Origin: Burkholderiales bacterium | GTDB lineage: Bacteria > Pseudomonadota > Gammaproteobacteria > Burkholderiales > Burkholderiaceae_C | Assembly: GCA_006227825.1 (NCBI GenBank) | Contig: SBFS01000043.1 | Location: 1 to 39,002 of the forward strand | Length of the DNA: 39,002 nt | Reading direction: 5' to 3' | Part shown: positions 16,338-24,639 of the stretch, in pieces | Numbering within the stretch: position 1 is the stretch's first letter | Layout of the letters: each line of letters opens with the position of its first letter | Position numbers and translations under genes: made by a program | The notes under the pieces: model-generated | The model's database searches: none | What the model saw: only the letters and a program-made list of their open reading frames with translations | What the model was told of the DNA's origin: nothing

Positions 16338-16661
16338 ATGCAGAGTCAAGTCACCGTGAACTGGGGTGACCCCTTGAGCAGCTACGCCTTCGACCTGGAC
16401 GAGGTGCAGCCCATGCCGCACGAAGCGGCGCGCCAGTGGCTGGACGAGCAGTTCAGCTTCATGGGCTGCGAGCCGATCCGGCCCACCGGGAAGGTGCTGA
16501 CGGCCGACAAGATCCTGGCGGTTGCCGAAGCGGCCGGGCGGGAGCGTTTTCGCGACGAAAGGCACCGCGCCTGGGCCATGGCCTTCTCGCGCGCCGTGAG
16601 CGCGGCGCTGGCCAAGCCGGTGGTGACGATCGACGTGCCCGGCCAGTCCATCACCTACTGA
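16338..16661 (+). CDS. Small protein of unknown function
   Basis: A 107-residue soluble protein with no membrane segment and no motif that I recognise. It starts MQSQVTVNWGDPLSSYAFDL and has an acidic first third, then two likely helices (LTADKILAVAEAAGRERF and RAWAMAFSRAVSAALAK). GAGGAG (16323-16328) lies 9 nt before the ATG, supporting this start. Codon use matches its neighbours. It converges on mpl, and the last 7 nt of the two genes overlap. A role with AroG or Mpl is not indicated by anything I can see. Confidence 0.75.
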   Translation: MQSQVTVNWGDPLSSYAFDLDEVQPMPHEAARQWLDEQFSFMGCEPIRPTGKVLTADKILAVAEAAGRERFRDERHRAWAMAFSRAVSAALAKPVVTIDVPGQSITY

Positions 16662-18073
16662 GCGCCCCCGGCCAGCGCGTCCAGCAGACGCTGGTGGACG
16701 TTGCCGAAGCCGCCGTTGCTCATGCAGACGATGTGGTCGCCCGGGCGGGCGGCCATGACGACGGCAGAGACCAGTTCGTCCACGTCGGCGCTCACCTGGG
16801 CCCGCGCGCCCAGGGGCCGCAGGGCATCGCCGGCATCCCAGTCCAGTCCGCCGGCGTGGCAGAAGGCCAGGTCGGCCGCTTCGAGGCTCCAGGGCAACTG
16901 GGCTTTCATGGTGCCCAGTTTCATGGTGTTGCTGCGCGGCTCGAATGCCGCCAGGATGCGACCGGTGTCCCCAACCGAGCGCAAGCGCCGGCGCAGTCCG
17001 TCCAGGGTGGTGCGGATGGCCGTCGGGTGGTGGGCGAAGTCGTCGTAGACGGTGACCGGTGCGGTCGAACCCGGCAGGGTGGCGGTGCCCCTCACTTCCA
17101 TGCGACGGCGCACGTTGCGAAAGCCGGCCAGGGCCTGTGCCGAGTCCGCCACGGCGACCCCCACATGCTCGGCCGCGGCGATGGCCGCCAGCGCGTTGAG
17201 CTGGTTGTGCACGCCGTCGAGGCCCCAGGTCACGCGGGCCAGCGGCCGGCCTTGCCGGCAGACGGCGAAGTCGTGCGGCTCGCCTTCGGCCGTGAAGTCG
17301 CTCACCGCCGCGCCGAAGCTGCGCACCTCGCTCCAGCAGCCCATGTTCAGCACGCGCGCCAGGCTTTCCTCCAGCCCGTTGAACACCACACGTCCCTGTG
17401 AAGGGACAGTGCGGACCAAGTGATGGAACTGGCGCTCGATGGCCTGGAGGTCGTCGAAGATGTCCGCGTGGTCGAACTCCAGGTTGTTCAGGACCGCGGT
17501 GCGGGGTCGGTAGTGGACGAACTTGCTGCGCTTGTCGAAGAACGCCGTGTCGTATTCGTCCGCCTCGATGACGAACAGGGGCTGGCCGGCCGGCTGTCCG
17601 CCCAGCCGGGCCGACACGCCGAAGTTCAGCGGCACGCCGCCCACCAGGAAGCCCGGGTGGCGGCCGCCGGCTTCCAGGATCCAGGCCAGCATGGAGGTGG
17701 TGGTGGTCTTGCCGTGCGTGCCGGCCACGGCCATCACATGGCGGCCCTGGAGCACGTGCTCTGCCAGCCACTGGGGGCCGCTGGTGTAGGGAGCCCCCGC
17801 GTCCAGGATGGCCTCCATCAGGGGAAACCTGGGTGATCCGTCTGCCAGCCGGGCCCGGCTGACCACGTTGCCGATCACGAACATGTCCGGTCGCAGCGCC
17901 ATCTGGTCGGCCCCGAAGCCATCGATCAGGTCGATGCCCAGCGCCCGCAACTGGTCGCTCATGGGAGGGTAGACGCCCGCATCGCAGCCGGTCACCCGGT
18001 GTCCTGCCTCGCGTGCGAGGGCCGCCAGACCCCCCATGAAGGTGCCGCAGATGCCCAGAATGTGGATGTGCAT
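16655..18073 (-). CDS. mpl: Mpl, murein tripeptide ligase
   Basis: Mpl joins the recycled tripeptide L-Ala-D-Glu-meso-DAP to UDP-MurNAc, returning cell-wall turnover products to synthesis. The 472 residues have the Mur ligase layout. The N-terminal nucleotide domain starts MHIHILGICGTFMGG, the ATP loop is AVAGTHGKTTTT (residues 118-124 for GTHGKTT), then VIEADEYDTAFFDKRSKF, and DDFAHHPTAIRTTL marks the C-terminal domain. GICGTFMGG and the DEYD segment favour Mpl over MurC. A TAGAAT box lies 6 nt before its ATG. It fits with ampD elsewhere in the window, which acts earlier in the same recycling route. Confidence 0.96.
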   Translation of the reverse strand: MHIHILGICGTFMGGLAALAREAGHRVTGCDAGVYPPMSDQLRALGIDLIDGFGADQMALRPDMFVIGNVVSRARLADGSPRFPLMEAILDAGAPYTSGPQWLAEHVLQGRHVMAVAGTHGKTTTTSMLAWILEAGGRHPGFLVGGVPLNFGVSARLGGQPAGQPLFVIEADEYDTAFFDKRSKFVHYRPRTAVLNNLEFDHADIFDDLQAIERQFHHLVRTVPSQGRVVFNGLEESLARVLNMGCWSEVRSFGAAVSDFTAEGEPHDFAVCRQGRPLARVTWGLDGVHNQLNALAAIAAAEHVGVAVADSAQALAGFRNVRRRMEVRGTATLPGSTAPVTVYDDFAHHPTAIRTTLDGLRRRLRSVGDTGRILAAFEPRSNTMKLGTMKAQLPWSLEAADLAFCHAGGLDWDAGDALRPLGARAQVSADVDELVSAVVMAARPGDHIVCMSNGGFGNVHQRLLDALAGGAQ

Positions 18074-18079
18074 GGGCCG

Positions 18080-18085
18080 ATTCTA
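18080..18085 (-). promoter_or_regulatory. -10 box of mpl
   Basis: TAGAAT on the minus strand, 6 nt before the mpl ATG and identical in sequence and spacing to the lpxC box. No Shine-Dalgarno is present. Confidence 0.55.
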
Positions 18086-18174
18086 GGGTGTGGCAGCAGA
18101 GGGTCTCGGGGCATCCGGGCGCGGCTGGTCCAGGGTCATGCCGGCGTGTCCCGGCGCCGGGCGGGCTGTCGCGG

Positions 18175-18180
18175 CACAAT
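18175..18180 (+). promoter_or_regulatory. -10 box of the 18187 gene
   Basis: CACAAT lies 6 nt before the ATG at 18187, in the 113-bp region shared with the divergent mpl promoter. It supports this start over a longer in-frame reading. Confidence 0.45.
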
Positions 18181-18186
18181 GTCGCC

Positions 18187-18804
18187 ATGCTTTCTGCCAG
18201 CTTCCATCCTGCAGCCGAGATCGCGGCGGTCGCCGCGCGTCTGGTCGTGGACGAAGGGCTGGATTACGCCTGCGCCAAGCGGCAGGCCGCCAGGCAGCTG
18301 GGTCTGTCGGGTCGGGCCCACATGCCGGACAACACCCAGCTCGAAGCCGCCATCCGCGAGCACATCGCCGTCTTCTGTCCGCAGGAACAGGCGCAGGCCC
18401 TTAGGGCGCTGCGGGAGCTCGCGCTGTCGTGGATGGAGCGACTGTCCGGGTTCAGGCCGCACCTCTCGGGTCCGGTCTGGCACGGAACCGCCACCGCCCA
18501 CACCGATGTGGTGCTGCACCTGTTCTGTGACGATCCCAAGAGCGCGGAATGGGAGCTGCTCGATCGCGGACTGGCCTACCAGGCCGGGCAGGCGCCGGGT
18601 GTGCGTGGCGAGGTCATGGAGGCGCTGACGCTGAGGGTGCGCTGCGAGGCCTTGCAGTCCTGGGTCATGCTGCACCTCGTGCTGCACGACCGGGACGACC
18701 TGCGGGGCGCCCTCCGGCCCGACGCCCAGGGGCGCAGGCCCCGGGGCGACGCGGCCGCGCTCAGGGCGCTGCTGGAGGCCTCTGGAGGCGAACATGGACC
18801 GTGA
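18187..18804 (+). CDS. Conserved-looking protein of unknown function
   Basis: A 205-residue cytoplasmic protein that I cannot assign. It begins with a helical region, AAEIAAVAARLVVDEGLDYACAKRQAARQLG, then REHIAVFCPQEQAQALRALRELALSWMERL. A more beta-like half follows: GTATAHTDVVLHLFCDD and LTLRVRCEALQSWVMLHLVLHD. The second half vaguely recalls a nucleotidyltransferase-like fold, but I see no catalytic signature and make no claim. Its end overlaps the TlpA-like gene by 11 nt, so the two are coupled. The opposite neighbour mpl is divergent. Confidence 0.8.
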   Translation: MLSASFHPAAEIAAVAARLVVDEGLDYACAKRQAARQLGLSGRAHMPDNTQLEAAIREHIAVFCPQEQAQALRALRELALSWMERLSGFRPHLSGPVWHGTATAHTDVVLHLFCDDPKSAEWELLDRGLAYQAGQAPGVRGEVMEALTLRVRCEALQSWVMLHLVLHDRDDLRGALRPDAQGRRPRGDAAALRALLEASGGEHGP

Positions 18805-19351
18805 CGATGAAGGAGTGGAAGTGACACCGGGCAGGCGACGTTTCTGGACAGCGGGTGTGGCGCTGGTGGCTGCGGCCGCGGGGGGCAGCCTGGCCTGGTG
18901 GCGCTACCGTCCCGCGCCGCTGCTGTCGGGTGCCGAGGAGGCGTTCTGGAGCAGCCGCTTCGAGGACCCTCAGGGGCTGGAGCTGGTGATGGCTTCCTGG
19001 CGCGGCCAGCCCCTGCTGGTCAATTTCTGGGCCACCTGGTGTCCGCCATGCGTCGAGGAGCTGCCCCTGCTCAACGCGTTTCACGACCGGGAGCGGGCCA
19101 ACGGATGGCAGGTCATCGGACTGGCGGTGGACCGCGCGTCGGCGGTGCTCGAGTTCACACAGCGTCTGCCGCTGCACTTCCCGGTCGGCATGGCCGGGCT
19201 GGCAGGCACCGAACTGAGCAAGACGCTGGGCAACGTCAGCGGCGGGCTGCCCTTCACCGTGGTCTTCGGCCGTGACGGTGCCGTGCTTCACCGCAAGATC
19301 GGCAAGGTCAGCGAGGACGACCTGGCCCAGTGGGCCCGGCTCGGTGCCTGA
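18794..19351 (+). CDS. TlpA-like membrane-anchored thioredoxin
   Basis: A 185-residue thiol-disulfide oxidoreductase of the TlpA/ResA group, expected to keep periplasmic cysteines reduced, often for cytochrome maturation. One N-terminal anchor (about residues 18-36, WTAGVALVAAAAGGSLAWW) follows the RRR of TPGRRRFW. The active site is WCPPC with Cys83 and Cys86 inside LLVNFWATWCPPCVEELP, and the cis-proline region is GGLPFTVVFGRDG. GGAGG (18784-18788), 5 nt before the ATG, fixes the start inside the upstream gene. Its specific partner is not known. Confidence 0.92.
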   Translation: MDRDDEGVEVTPGRRRFWTAGVALVAAAAGGSLAWWRYRPAPLLSGAEEAFWSSRFEDPQGLELVMASWRGQPLLVNFWATWCPPCVEELPLLNAFHDRERANGWQVIGLAVDRASAVLEFTQRLPLHFPVGMAGLAGTELSKTLGNVSGGLPFTVVFGRDGAVLHRKIGKVSEDDLAQWARLGA

Positions 19352-19397
19352 CCCGAACGCGTATCCATCTCACGCCAAACGCCCGCAAAGTCCCGCA

Positions 19398-19417
19398 TGA
19401 TGACCATCCGGTCATCA
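19398..19417. repeat. Perfect inverted repeat upstream of accB
   Basis: TGATGACC-ATCC-GGTCATCA is a perfect 8-bp inverted repeat with a 4-nt loop, 46 nt after the TlpA-like stop and 137 nt before accB. No T-tract follows, so it is not a standard terminator. It could be a protein operator or a stem in the transcript. Confidence 0.6.
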
Positions 19418-19461
19418 GACGTCCGGTTGTCGCCGATGTGCCCGGAAGCACCGCCATCGTG

Positions 19462-19467
19462 TACACT
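19462..19467 (+). promoter_or_regulatory. Possible -10 box of accB-accC
   Basis: TACACT lies 87 nt before accB in the 203-nt spacer, downstream of the inverted repeat. I see no good -35 hexamer at 16-18 nt, so this is a weak candidate. Confidence 0.3.
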
Positions 19468-19554
19468 TCGTGGCCCTTTGGGGGTTGGCGGAGAAAACTT
19501 GGTGTGAATTTCGATGAAATTGCATCAGTTTGATCGATTTTCGCTGGAGATAGC

Positions 19555-20034
19555 ATGGATTTGAGAAAACTGAAGACCTTGATCGACCTCGTGTCCGAGT
19601 CGAATGTGTCGGAGCTGGAAATCACCGAGGCAGAAGGCAAGGTCCGCATCGTCAAGAGTGCGCCGGTGGCCGCTGCCGCGCCCGTGACCTACGCCATGTC
19701 GCCGGCGCCGGCCCAGCCCGCACCGGTGATGTCGGTGCCGGCGGTCGAGGTGGCCGCGGTGCCGGCTGCCGCGGCGGCCGAGTCCCCCAGGGCGCCGGCG
19801 GGGCACACGGTCAAGTCGCCGATGGTGGGCACCTTCTACCGCTCCTCCAGCCCGGGCGCCAAGCCCTTCGTCGAGATCGGCGACACGATCAAGGAAGGCG
19901 AGACGATCTGTATCGTTGAAGCCATGAAGATCCTCAACGAGATCGAGGCCGACAAGTCCGGCACGGTGACCCAGATCCTGGTGGAGAACGGCCAGGCGGT
20001 CGAGTTCGGCCAGCCCCTGTTCGTGATCGAGTGA
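19555..20034 (+). CDS. accB: AccB, biotin carboxyl carrier protein
   Basis: AccB carries the biotin of acetyl-CoA carboxylase between the AccC carboxylase and the AccAD transferase, the committed step of fatty acid synthesis. The 159 residues have the usual three parts: an N-terminal domain ([20 protein letters not shown]), a flexible Ala/Pro/Val linker (about residues 36-82), and the biotinyl domain, in which Lys125 of [16 protein letters not shown] is the biotinylation site. A GGAGA sequence 5 nt upstream supports the start. The 203-nt leader, with an inverted repeat, is a likely place for control. accC follows. Confidence 0.98.
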   Translation: MDLRKLKTLIDLVSESNVSELEITEAEGKVRIVKSAPVAAAAPVTYAMSPAPAQPAPVMSVPAVEVAAVPAAAAAESPRAPAGHTVKSPMVGTFYRSSSPGAKPFVEIGDTIKEGETICIVEAMKILNEIEADKSGTVTQILVENGQAVEFGQPLFVIE

Positions 20035-20187
20035 ACGCACGCCCACAGGTCCTGTTCCCGTCCCCGGCCAGCCTGTGCGCGGCCGGGCATTCCCTGCGGC
20101 AAGCCTCCGCCACGGCGGCGGTTCGGACCGCTTCAACCGCCTTCCAGCCGGAGCCCGAGCCGACGGGCCGCCCGGGTCGCAACAGCC

Positions 20188-21537
20188 ATGTTCAAGAAGA
20201 TTCTGATTGCCAACCGCGGTGAAATCGCGCTGAGGGTGCAGCGCGCCTGTCGGGAAATGGGGATCAAGGCCGTGATCGTCTACTCCGAGGCCGACCGCGA
20301 TGCCAAGTACGTCCGGCTGGCGGACGAGGCGGTCTGCATCGGACCGCCCGCCTCGGCCCAGAGCTACCTCAACATGCCCGCCATCATCTCGGCGGCCGAG
20401 GTCACCGACGCGGAGGCCATCCATCCGGGTTACGGTTTCCTGTCCGAGAACGCCGACTTCGCCGAGCGGGTCGAGAAAAGCGGCTTCACCTTCATCGGTC
20501 CGACGCCCGAGTCCATCCGCCTGATGGGCGACAAGGTCTCGGCCAAGCAGGCCATGATCCGCGCCGGCGTGCCCTGCGTGCCGGGTTCGGACGGCGCGCT
20601 TCCCGACGATCCGGCCCAGATCAAGCGCACCGCCAGGAGCATCGGCTACCCGGTCATCATCAAGGCGGCCGGTGGCGGTGGCGGGCGCGGCATGCGGGTG
20701 GTGCACACGGAGGCGGCCCTGATCCATGCGGTGCAGACCACCAAGGCCGAGGCGGGGGCCGCCTTCGGCAATCCGGAGGTCTACATGGAGAAGTTCCTGC
20801 AGAACCCCCGCCACATCGAGATCCAGGTGCTGGCCGACATGCACCGCAACGCGGTCTACCTGGGGGAGCGGGACTGCTCCATGCAGCGTCGCCACCAGAA
20901 GGTGATCGAGGAGGCGCCGGCACCGGGCATCCCGCGCCGCCTGATCGAGAAGATCGGCGACCGCTGCGCCTCGGCCTGCAAGAAGATCGGTTACCGCGGC
21001 GCCGGCACCTTCGAGTTCCTGTACGAGAACGGCGAGTTCTATTTCATCGAGATGAACACCCGGGTCCAGGTCGAGCACCCGGTGACCGAACTGATCACGG
21101 GCATCGACATCGTGCGCACCCAGATCGCCGTGGCCGCCGGCGAGAAGCTGCCCTTCACCCAGCGCCAGATCCAGCTGCGCGGTCACGCCATCGAGTGCCG
21201 CGTCAACGCCGAAGACCCCTACAAGTTCACCCCCTCGCCGGGCCGCATCACCACCTGGCACGCACCGGGTGGCCCGGGGGTGCGGGTCGATTCGCACGTC
21301 TACACCAACTACAGCGTGCCGCCGAACTACGATTCCATGATCGGCAAGATCATCGTGCACGGTGATACCCGCGAGCAGGCGCTGGCGCGGATGCGGACCG
21401 CACTGGCCGAGACCGTGGTCGAGGGAATCAAGACCAACATCCCGCTGCACCGCGAGCTGATGGTGGACGCCAGCTTCATGGCAGGCGGCACCAACATCCA
21501 CTACCTCGAAGAATGGCTGGCGAACCACGTTCGCTGA
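20188..21537 (+). CDS. accC: AccC, biotin carboxylase
   Basis: AccC uses ATP and bicarbonate to carboxylate the biotin on AccB. The 449 residues are the normal length. Visible features are the N-terminal [21 protein letters not shown], the glycine-rich ATP lid [34 protein letters not shown], and the metal and catalytic segment [18 protein letters not shown]. The gap from accB is 153 nt, longer than the short spacer usual for this pair. I see no gene or clear promoter in it, and there is no Shine-Dalgarno before the ATG. The two genes are still likely to be one operon. Confidence 0.98.
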   Translation: MFKKILIANRGEIALRVQRACREMGIKAVIVYSEADRDAKYVRLADEAVCIGPPASAQSYLNMPAIISAAEVTDAEAIHPGYGFLSENADFAERVEKSGFTFIGPTPESIRLMGDKVSAKQAMIRAGVPCVPGSDGALPDDPAQIKRTARSIGYPVIIKAAGGGGGRGMRVVHTEAALIHAVQTTKAEAGAAFGNPEVYMEKFLQNPRHIEIQVLADMHRNAVYLGERDCSMQRRHQKVIEEAPAPGIPRRLIEKIGDRCASACKKIGYRGAGTFEFLYENGEFYFIEMNTRVQVEHPVTELITGIDIVRTQIAVAAGEKLPFTQRQIQLRGHAIECRVNAEDPYKFTPSPGRITTWHAPGGPGVRVDSHVYTNYSVPPNYDSMIGKIIVHGDTREQALARMRTALAETVVEGIKTNIPLHRELMVDASFMAGGTNIHYLEEWLANHVR

Positions 21538-21561
21538 GCCAGGAAACGCAATCCGGTCGCC

Positions 21562-22452
21562 ATGGCGCTGCATGAGCTCGTGATGCTGGCACCGGAGCCG
21601 GCGGTCGAACCTCTGGGCGAGGCGCTCGAGGCACTGGACGCCCTGAGCGTCTCGGTGGAGGACGCGGACGCCATGACACCGGCGGAGTCGGCCCTGTTCG
21701 GCGAGCCGGGCATGCCGCCACCGCGCGAGGGCTGGCAGCGTTCGCGTGTGGTGGCCTTGTTCGCCGAAGAGGCGGCGGCCCGCGAGGCGGCTGTCCTGCT
21801 GGCCGCGCAGGATTTTTTCCAGGGCTGCAGCGTGCTGGGCGTCCAGCCGGTGGCGGACCAGGACTGGGTGCGGCTGACGCAGGCGCAGTTCGAACCGGTC
21901 GAGATCACCCCGACTTTCTGGATCGTGCCATCGTGGCATGAACCGCCCGCGCAGGCACGAGAGATCATCCGGCTGGATCCGGGCCTGGCGTTCGGAACCG
22001 GTACCCATCCGACCACCCACATGTGCCTGCGCTGGATTGCGGCTCACCCTCCGCGCGGACGGCGGGTGCTCGACTACGGGTGCGGCTCGGGCATCCTGGC
22101 CATCGGTGCCGGCCGCTTCGGGGCAGGCGAGACCGTCGCTGTCGACATCGATCCGGCGGCGGTCGAGGCCACGCGCCTCAATGCCGCTGCCAACGGCGTC
22201 GGGCTGCGGGCCGGTCTGCCCGATGTGGCCGAAGGCGAATTCGACCTGGTGCTGGCCAACATCCTGGCCACGCCCCTGAAGGTGCTCGCGCCCCTGCTGT
22301 GCCGCCACGTGGCCGCTGGCGGACATCTGGTCCTGGCGGGTATCCTGGCCCGCCAGGCCGACGAGCTGCGCCAGGCCTATGGGCCCTGGCTGCCGCTGAC
22401 GGTGCACGACGAGCAGGACGGCTGGGTGCTGATGACCGCGCAGCGTCCCTGA
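21562..22452 (+). CDS. prmA: PrmA, ribosomal protein L11 methyltransferase
   Basis: PrmA trimethylates ribosomal protein L11 using S-adenosylmethionine. The 296 residues contain the N-terminal substrate-recognition domain (MALHELVMLAPEP onward). The catalytic domain follows: DPGLAFGTGTHPTTHMCLRW, SAM-binding VLDYGCGSGILAIGA with AVDIDPAAVEA, and the VLANILATPLKVLAP segment that takes the place of an NPPY motif. It starts 24 nt after accC, an order (accC-prmA) common in betaproteobacteria. It probably shares the accBC transcript. Confidence 0.96.
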   Translation: MALHELVMLAPEPAVEPLGEALEALDALSVSVEDADAMTPAESALFGEPGMPPPREGWQRSRVVALFAEEAAAREAAVLLAAQDFFQGCSVLGVQPVADQDWVRLTQAQFEPVEITPTFWIVPSWHEPPAQAREIIRLDPGLAFGTGTHPTTHMCLRWIAAHPPRGRRVLDYGCGSGILAIGAGRFGAGETVAVDIDPAAVEATRLNAAANGVGLRAGLPDVAEGEFDLVLANILATPLKVLAPLLCRHVAAGGHLVLAGILARQADELRQAYGPWLPLTVHDEQDGWVLMTAQRP

Positions 22453-22524
22453 TCGTGGTGTCCCTGCCGGCAAGGCACTCCTGTCCGCTGCGGCCCGCCC
22501 GGCCCGACCGGGTGGCACCGCTGC

Positions 22525-22530
22525 AATAAT
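22525..22530 (+). promoter_or_regulatory. -10 box of the zinc-ribbon protein gene
   Basis: AATAAT lies 6 nt before the ATG at 22537 with no Shine-Dalgarno, the same layout as lpxC, tldD and mpl. Confidence 0.45.
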
Positions 22531-22536
22531 TCGCGC

Positions 22537-23670
22537 ATGAGTTACACCACCCGCTGTCCGGCTTGCGGAACGACCTTCAGGGTCGTGGCCGACCAGCTCA
22601 AGATCTCGGACGGCTGGGTGCGTTGCGGTCATTGCAGCGACGTGTTCGACGCCACGCTGTATCTGCAGGCGTGGTCGGGCGGGCAGGCTCAGCAACCGCC
22701 CCAGCCCCAGCGTCCGCAGCCTCCGGACGATGCCGCGGTCACCGAGCCGATGCCCTTGCCTGACCGGATCTCGGATGCGCTGGCCCGGGCCTTGTCCGAG
22801 CCGGTCTCGGCAGACGCCGCTCCCATCGGGGCGGCCGTGTCGGCGCCGCCTGCGGCCACGCACCCCGCCACGCCCCCGGAACCGGCACCGGAACCGGAAC
22901 CACAGCCGGAACCACAGCCGAAACCAAAGCCGGATACGCCACCGGATCCGCCACCTGCGCGGAGCACCGTTGCCCAGCAAGGGGTCAGCGACGATTTCCA
23001 CGCCGAGCTGCTGCAGTTCGCCGCCGCGTCCGGTGTGGCGTTGCCCGCGCCTGCCGGGCCGACGGAGCAGCCAGCTCCGGCGCCTTTGCCCCAAGATCAG
23101 GGGCTGGTCACGCCCGCATCCCCCGCGCCGGCCGAAACCGACAGCGAGACGGAGCCCGAGTTTGTCCGCAAGGCCCGGCGCCGGGCTTTCTGGCGCAAGC
23201 CCATGGTCCGGGTCCTGCTTTCCGTGCTGCTGCTGGGGCTGGCCGGGGTGTTGCTGGCCCAGTGGTCCTACCACGAGCGTCACCGGCTGGTGGCTTGGCA
23301 GCCCCGGCTGGAGCCGGTGCTGCGCCTGGTGTGCGTCGAGCCGGCGTGCACCATCGAGCCGCTGCGGCGCATCGACGACATCGTGATCGACAGCACTGCC
23401 CTTGTGCGGCGGCGGGACGACCTCTATTCGTTCGACATCGTGCTGAAAAACCGTGCGGACATCGCCCTGGCGGTTCCGGCGCTTGAGCTCACGTTGACCG
23501 ACATGCGCGACCAGGCGATTGCCCGCCGGGTGTTCCTTCCCCAGGAGTGGCCGGGTCGGCCCGAGCGGCTGCCCGCACTCGGTGAACTCGCCGTGAGCCT
23601 GCGCTTGTCCATCGAACTGGCCGACGGCATGCCCATGGCAGGCTACCGGGCCCTTGTCTTCTACCCCTGA
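22537..23670 (+). CDS. Zinc-ribbon membrane protein (DUF3426 type)
   Basis: This 377-residue protein has an N-terminal MJ0042-type zinc ribbon with Cys7, Cys10, Cys30 and Cys33 (CPACGTTFRV, VRCGHCSDVFDA). A long Pro/Ala/Glu-rich linker (about residues 45-200) follows, then one membrane helix (about 225-243, LLSVLLLGLAGVLLAQW), and a C-terminal beta-rich domain of the DUF3426 kind (DIVIDSTALVRR, YSFDIVLKNRADIALAVPALELTLTD). The topology predicts a cytoplasmic zinc ribbon and a periplasmic DUF3426 domain. The function is not known. It sits between prmA and a PfkB kinase, a common betaproteobacterial order. Confidence 0.9.
   Translation: MSYTTRCPACGTTFRVVADQLKISDGWVRCGHCSDVFDATLYLQAWSGGQAQQPPQPQRPQPPDDAAVTEPMPLPDRISDALARALSEPVSADAAPIGAAVSAPPAATHPATPPEPAPEPEPQPEPQPKPKPDTPPDPPPARSTVAQQGVSDDFHAELLQFAAASGVALPAPAGPTEQPAPAPLPQDQGLVTPASPAPAETDSETEPEFVRKARRRAFWRKPMVRVLLSVLLLGLAGVLLAQWSYHERHRLVAWQPRLEPVLRLVCVEPACTIEPLRRIDDIVIDSTALVRRRDDLYSFDIVLKNRADIALAVPALELTLTDMRDQAIARRVFLPQEWPGRPERLPALGELAVSLRLSIELADGMPMAGYRALVFYP
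22874..22956 (+). repeat. Proline/glutamate-coding repeat in the linker
   Basis: Short CCGGAACC-type repeats encode the EPEPQPEPQPKPKP linker. They include two perfect 12-bp copies of CCGGAACCACAG (22894-22905 and 22906-22917). Length variation between strains is likely and would not disturb the reading frame. Confidence 0.7.
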
Positions 23671-23684
23671 ACCGAAAGCGATCC

Positions 23685-24572
23685 ATGACCATTCTCGTAT
23701 GCGGCTCCCTGGCCTTCGACACCATCATGGGGTTCGAGGGGCGGTTCGCCGAGCAGATTCTGCCCAGCCAGCTGCACATCCTCAACGTCTCGTTCCTGGT
23801 GCCCGGCCTGCGACGGGAGTTCGGCGGATGTGCCGGCAACATCGCCTACGGACTGCGGCAGCTGGGCTCGCCTGTGGCGCCTCTGGCCATGCTGGGCAAC
23901 GACGCCCGGGACTACCTGGACCGCCTGGCTGCGCAGGGGGTCGACACTGCCCACATCGGCGTCACCGACCGGAGCTACACCGCCCAGGCGATGATCATGA
24001 CCGACCGGGACAACAACCAGATCACGGCCTTTCACCCGGGCGCCATGGCGCTGGCACACGAGAACCCGGTGCCGGACCGCAAGGACATCGCGCTGGCCAT
24101 CGTCTCCCCGGACGGGCGCGAGGCCATGCTCTCCCATGCCCGGCAACTGAACGCTGCCGGCATCCCCTTCATGTTCGACCCCGGCCAGGGGCTGCCCATG
24201 TTCAATGGCGAGGAACTGCAGCAGTTCATCGACATGGCCACCTGGGTGGCTGTGAACGACTACGAGGGGCAGATGCTGTGTGATCGGACCGGCTGGACCC
24301 TGGACGAAATCGCCTCGCGGGTGAGAGGCCTGGTCGTGACGCTGGGCGAGCAAGGCTGTGACGTGTGGGAGGAGGGGGCGCGGGAGCGCCTTCCGGGCGT
24401 GAGGGCCGTCGAGGTGGTTGACCCCACCGGTTGCGGCGACGCCTTCCGGGCCGCCTTGCTGCACGGTCTGGTGCAGGGTTGGACCCTGCGCCGGGGTGCC
24501 GAGCTCGGCAACCGCATCGGTGCGGCCAAGATCGCCAGCCGGGGCGGGCAGAACTACCGCTTCGTGGCGTGA
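23685..24572 (+). CDS. PfkB-family carbohydrate (adenosine-like) kinase
   Basis: A 295-residue ribokinase-superfamily sugar or nucleoside kinase. The N-terminal MTILVCGSLAFDTIMGFEGRF and the GGCAGNIAYGLRQLG glycine motif fit the superfamily. So does the C-terminal signature VVDPTGCGDAFRAALLHGL, with Asp of GCGD as catalytic base. The compact form and NQITAFHPGAM resemble bacterial adenosine-kinase-like proteins, but the substrate cannot be settled by sight. It begins 14 nt after the zinc-ribbon gene and ends in a strong terminator. Confidence 0.92.
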   Translation: MTILVCGSLAFDTIMGFEGRFAEQILPSQLHILNVSFLVPGLRREFGGCAGNIAYGLRQLGSPVAPLAMLGNDARDYLDRLAAQGVDTAHIGVTDRSYTAQAMIMTDRDNNQITAFHPGAMALAHENPVPDRKDIALAIVSPDGREAMLSHARQLNAAGIPFMFDPGQGLPMFNGEELQQFIDMATWVAVNDYEGQMLCDRTGWTLDEIASRVRGLVVTLGEQGCDVWEEGARERLPGVRAVEVVDPTGCGDAFRAALLHGLVQGWTLRRGAELGNRIGAAKIASRGGQNYRFVA

Positions 24573-24587
24573 CCGGGCCATGAAGAC

Positions 24588-24619
24588 AAAAAAGCCCGAC
24601 GCGTGAGCGCCGGGCTTTT
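24588..24619. terminator. Bidirectional terminator between kinase and H1-like gene
   Basis: AAAAGCCCG-A-CGC pairs with GCG-C-CGGGCTTTT, with A-run and T-run on opposite sides. It lies between two converging genes (stops at 24572 and 24640) and can stop transcription from both. Confidence 0.9.
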
Positions 24620-24639
24620 GAGCAGCGACCGGGTCGAAC

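Noticed and set aside
20035-20187. A possible small gene in the accB-accC spacer
   Set aside because: The short frame at 20031-20222 lacks a Shine-Dalgarno, overlaps the accC start and has no recognisable features.
19525-23283. A 1252-codon minus-strand frame opposite accB, accC, prmA and the zinc-ribbon gene
   Set aside because: Shadow frame caused by high GC at third codon positions; it crosses four genuine genes and their spacers.
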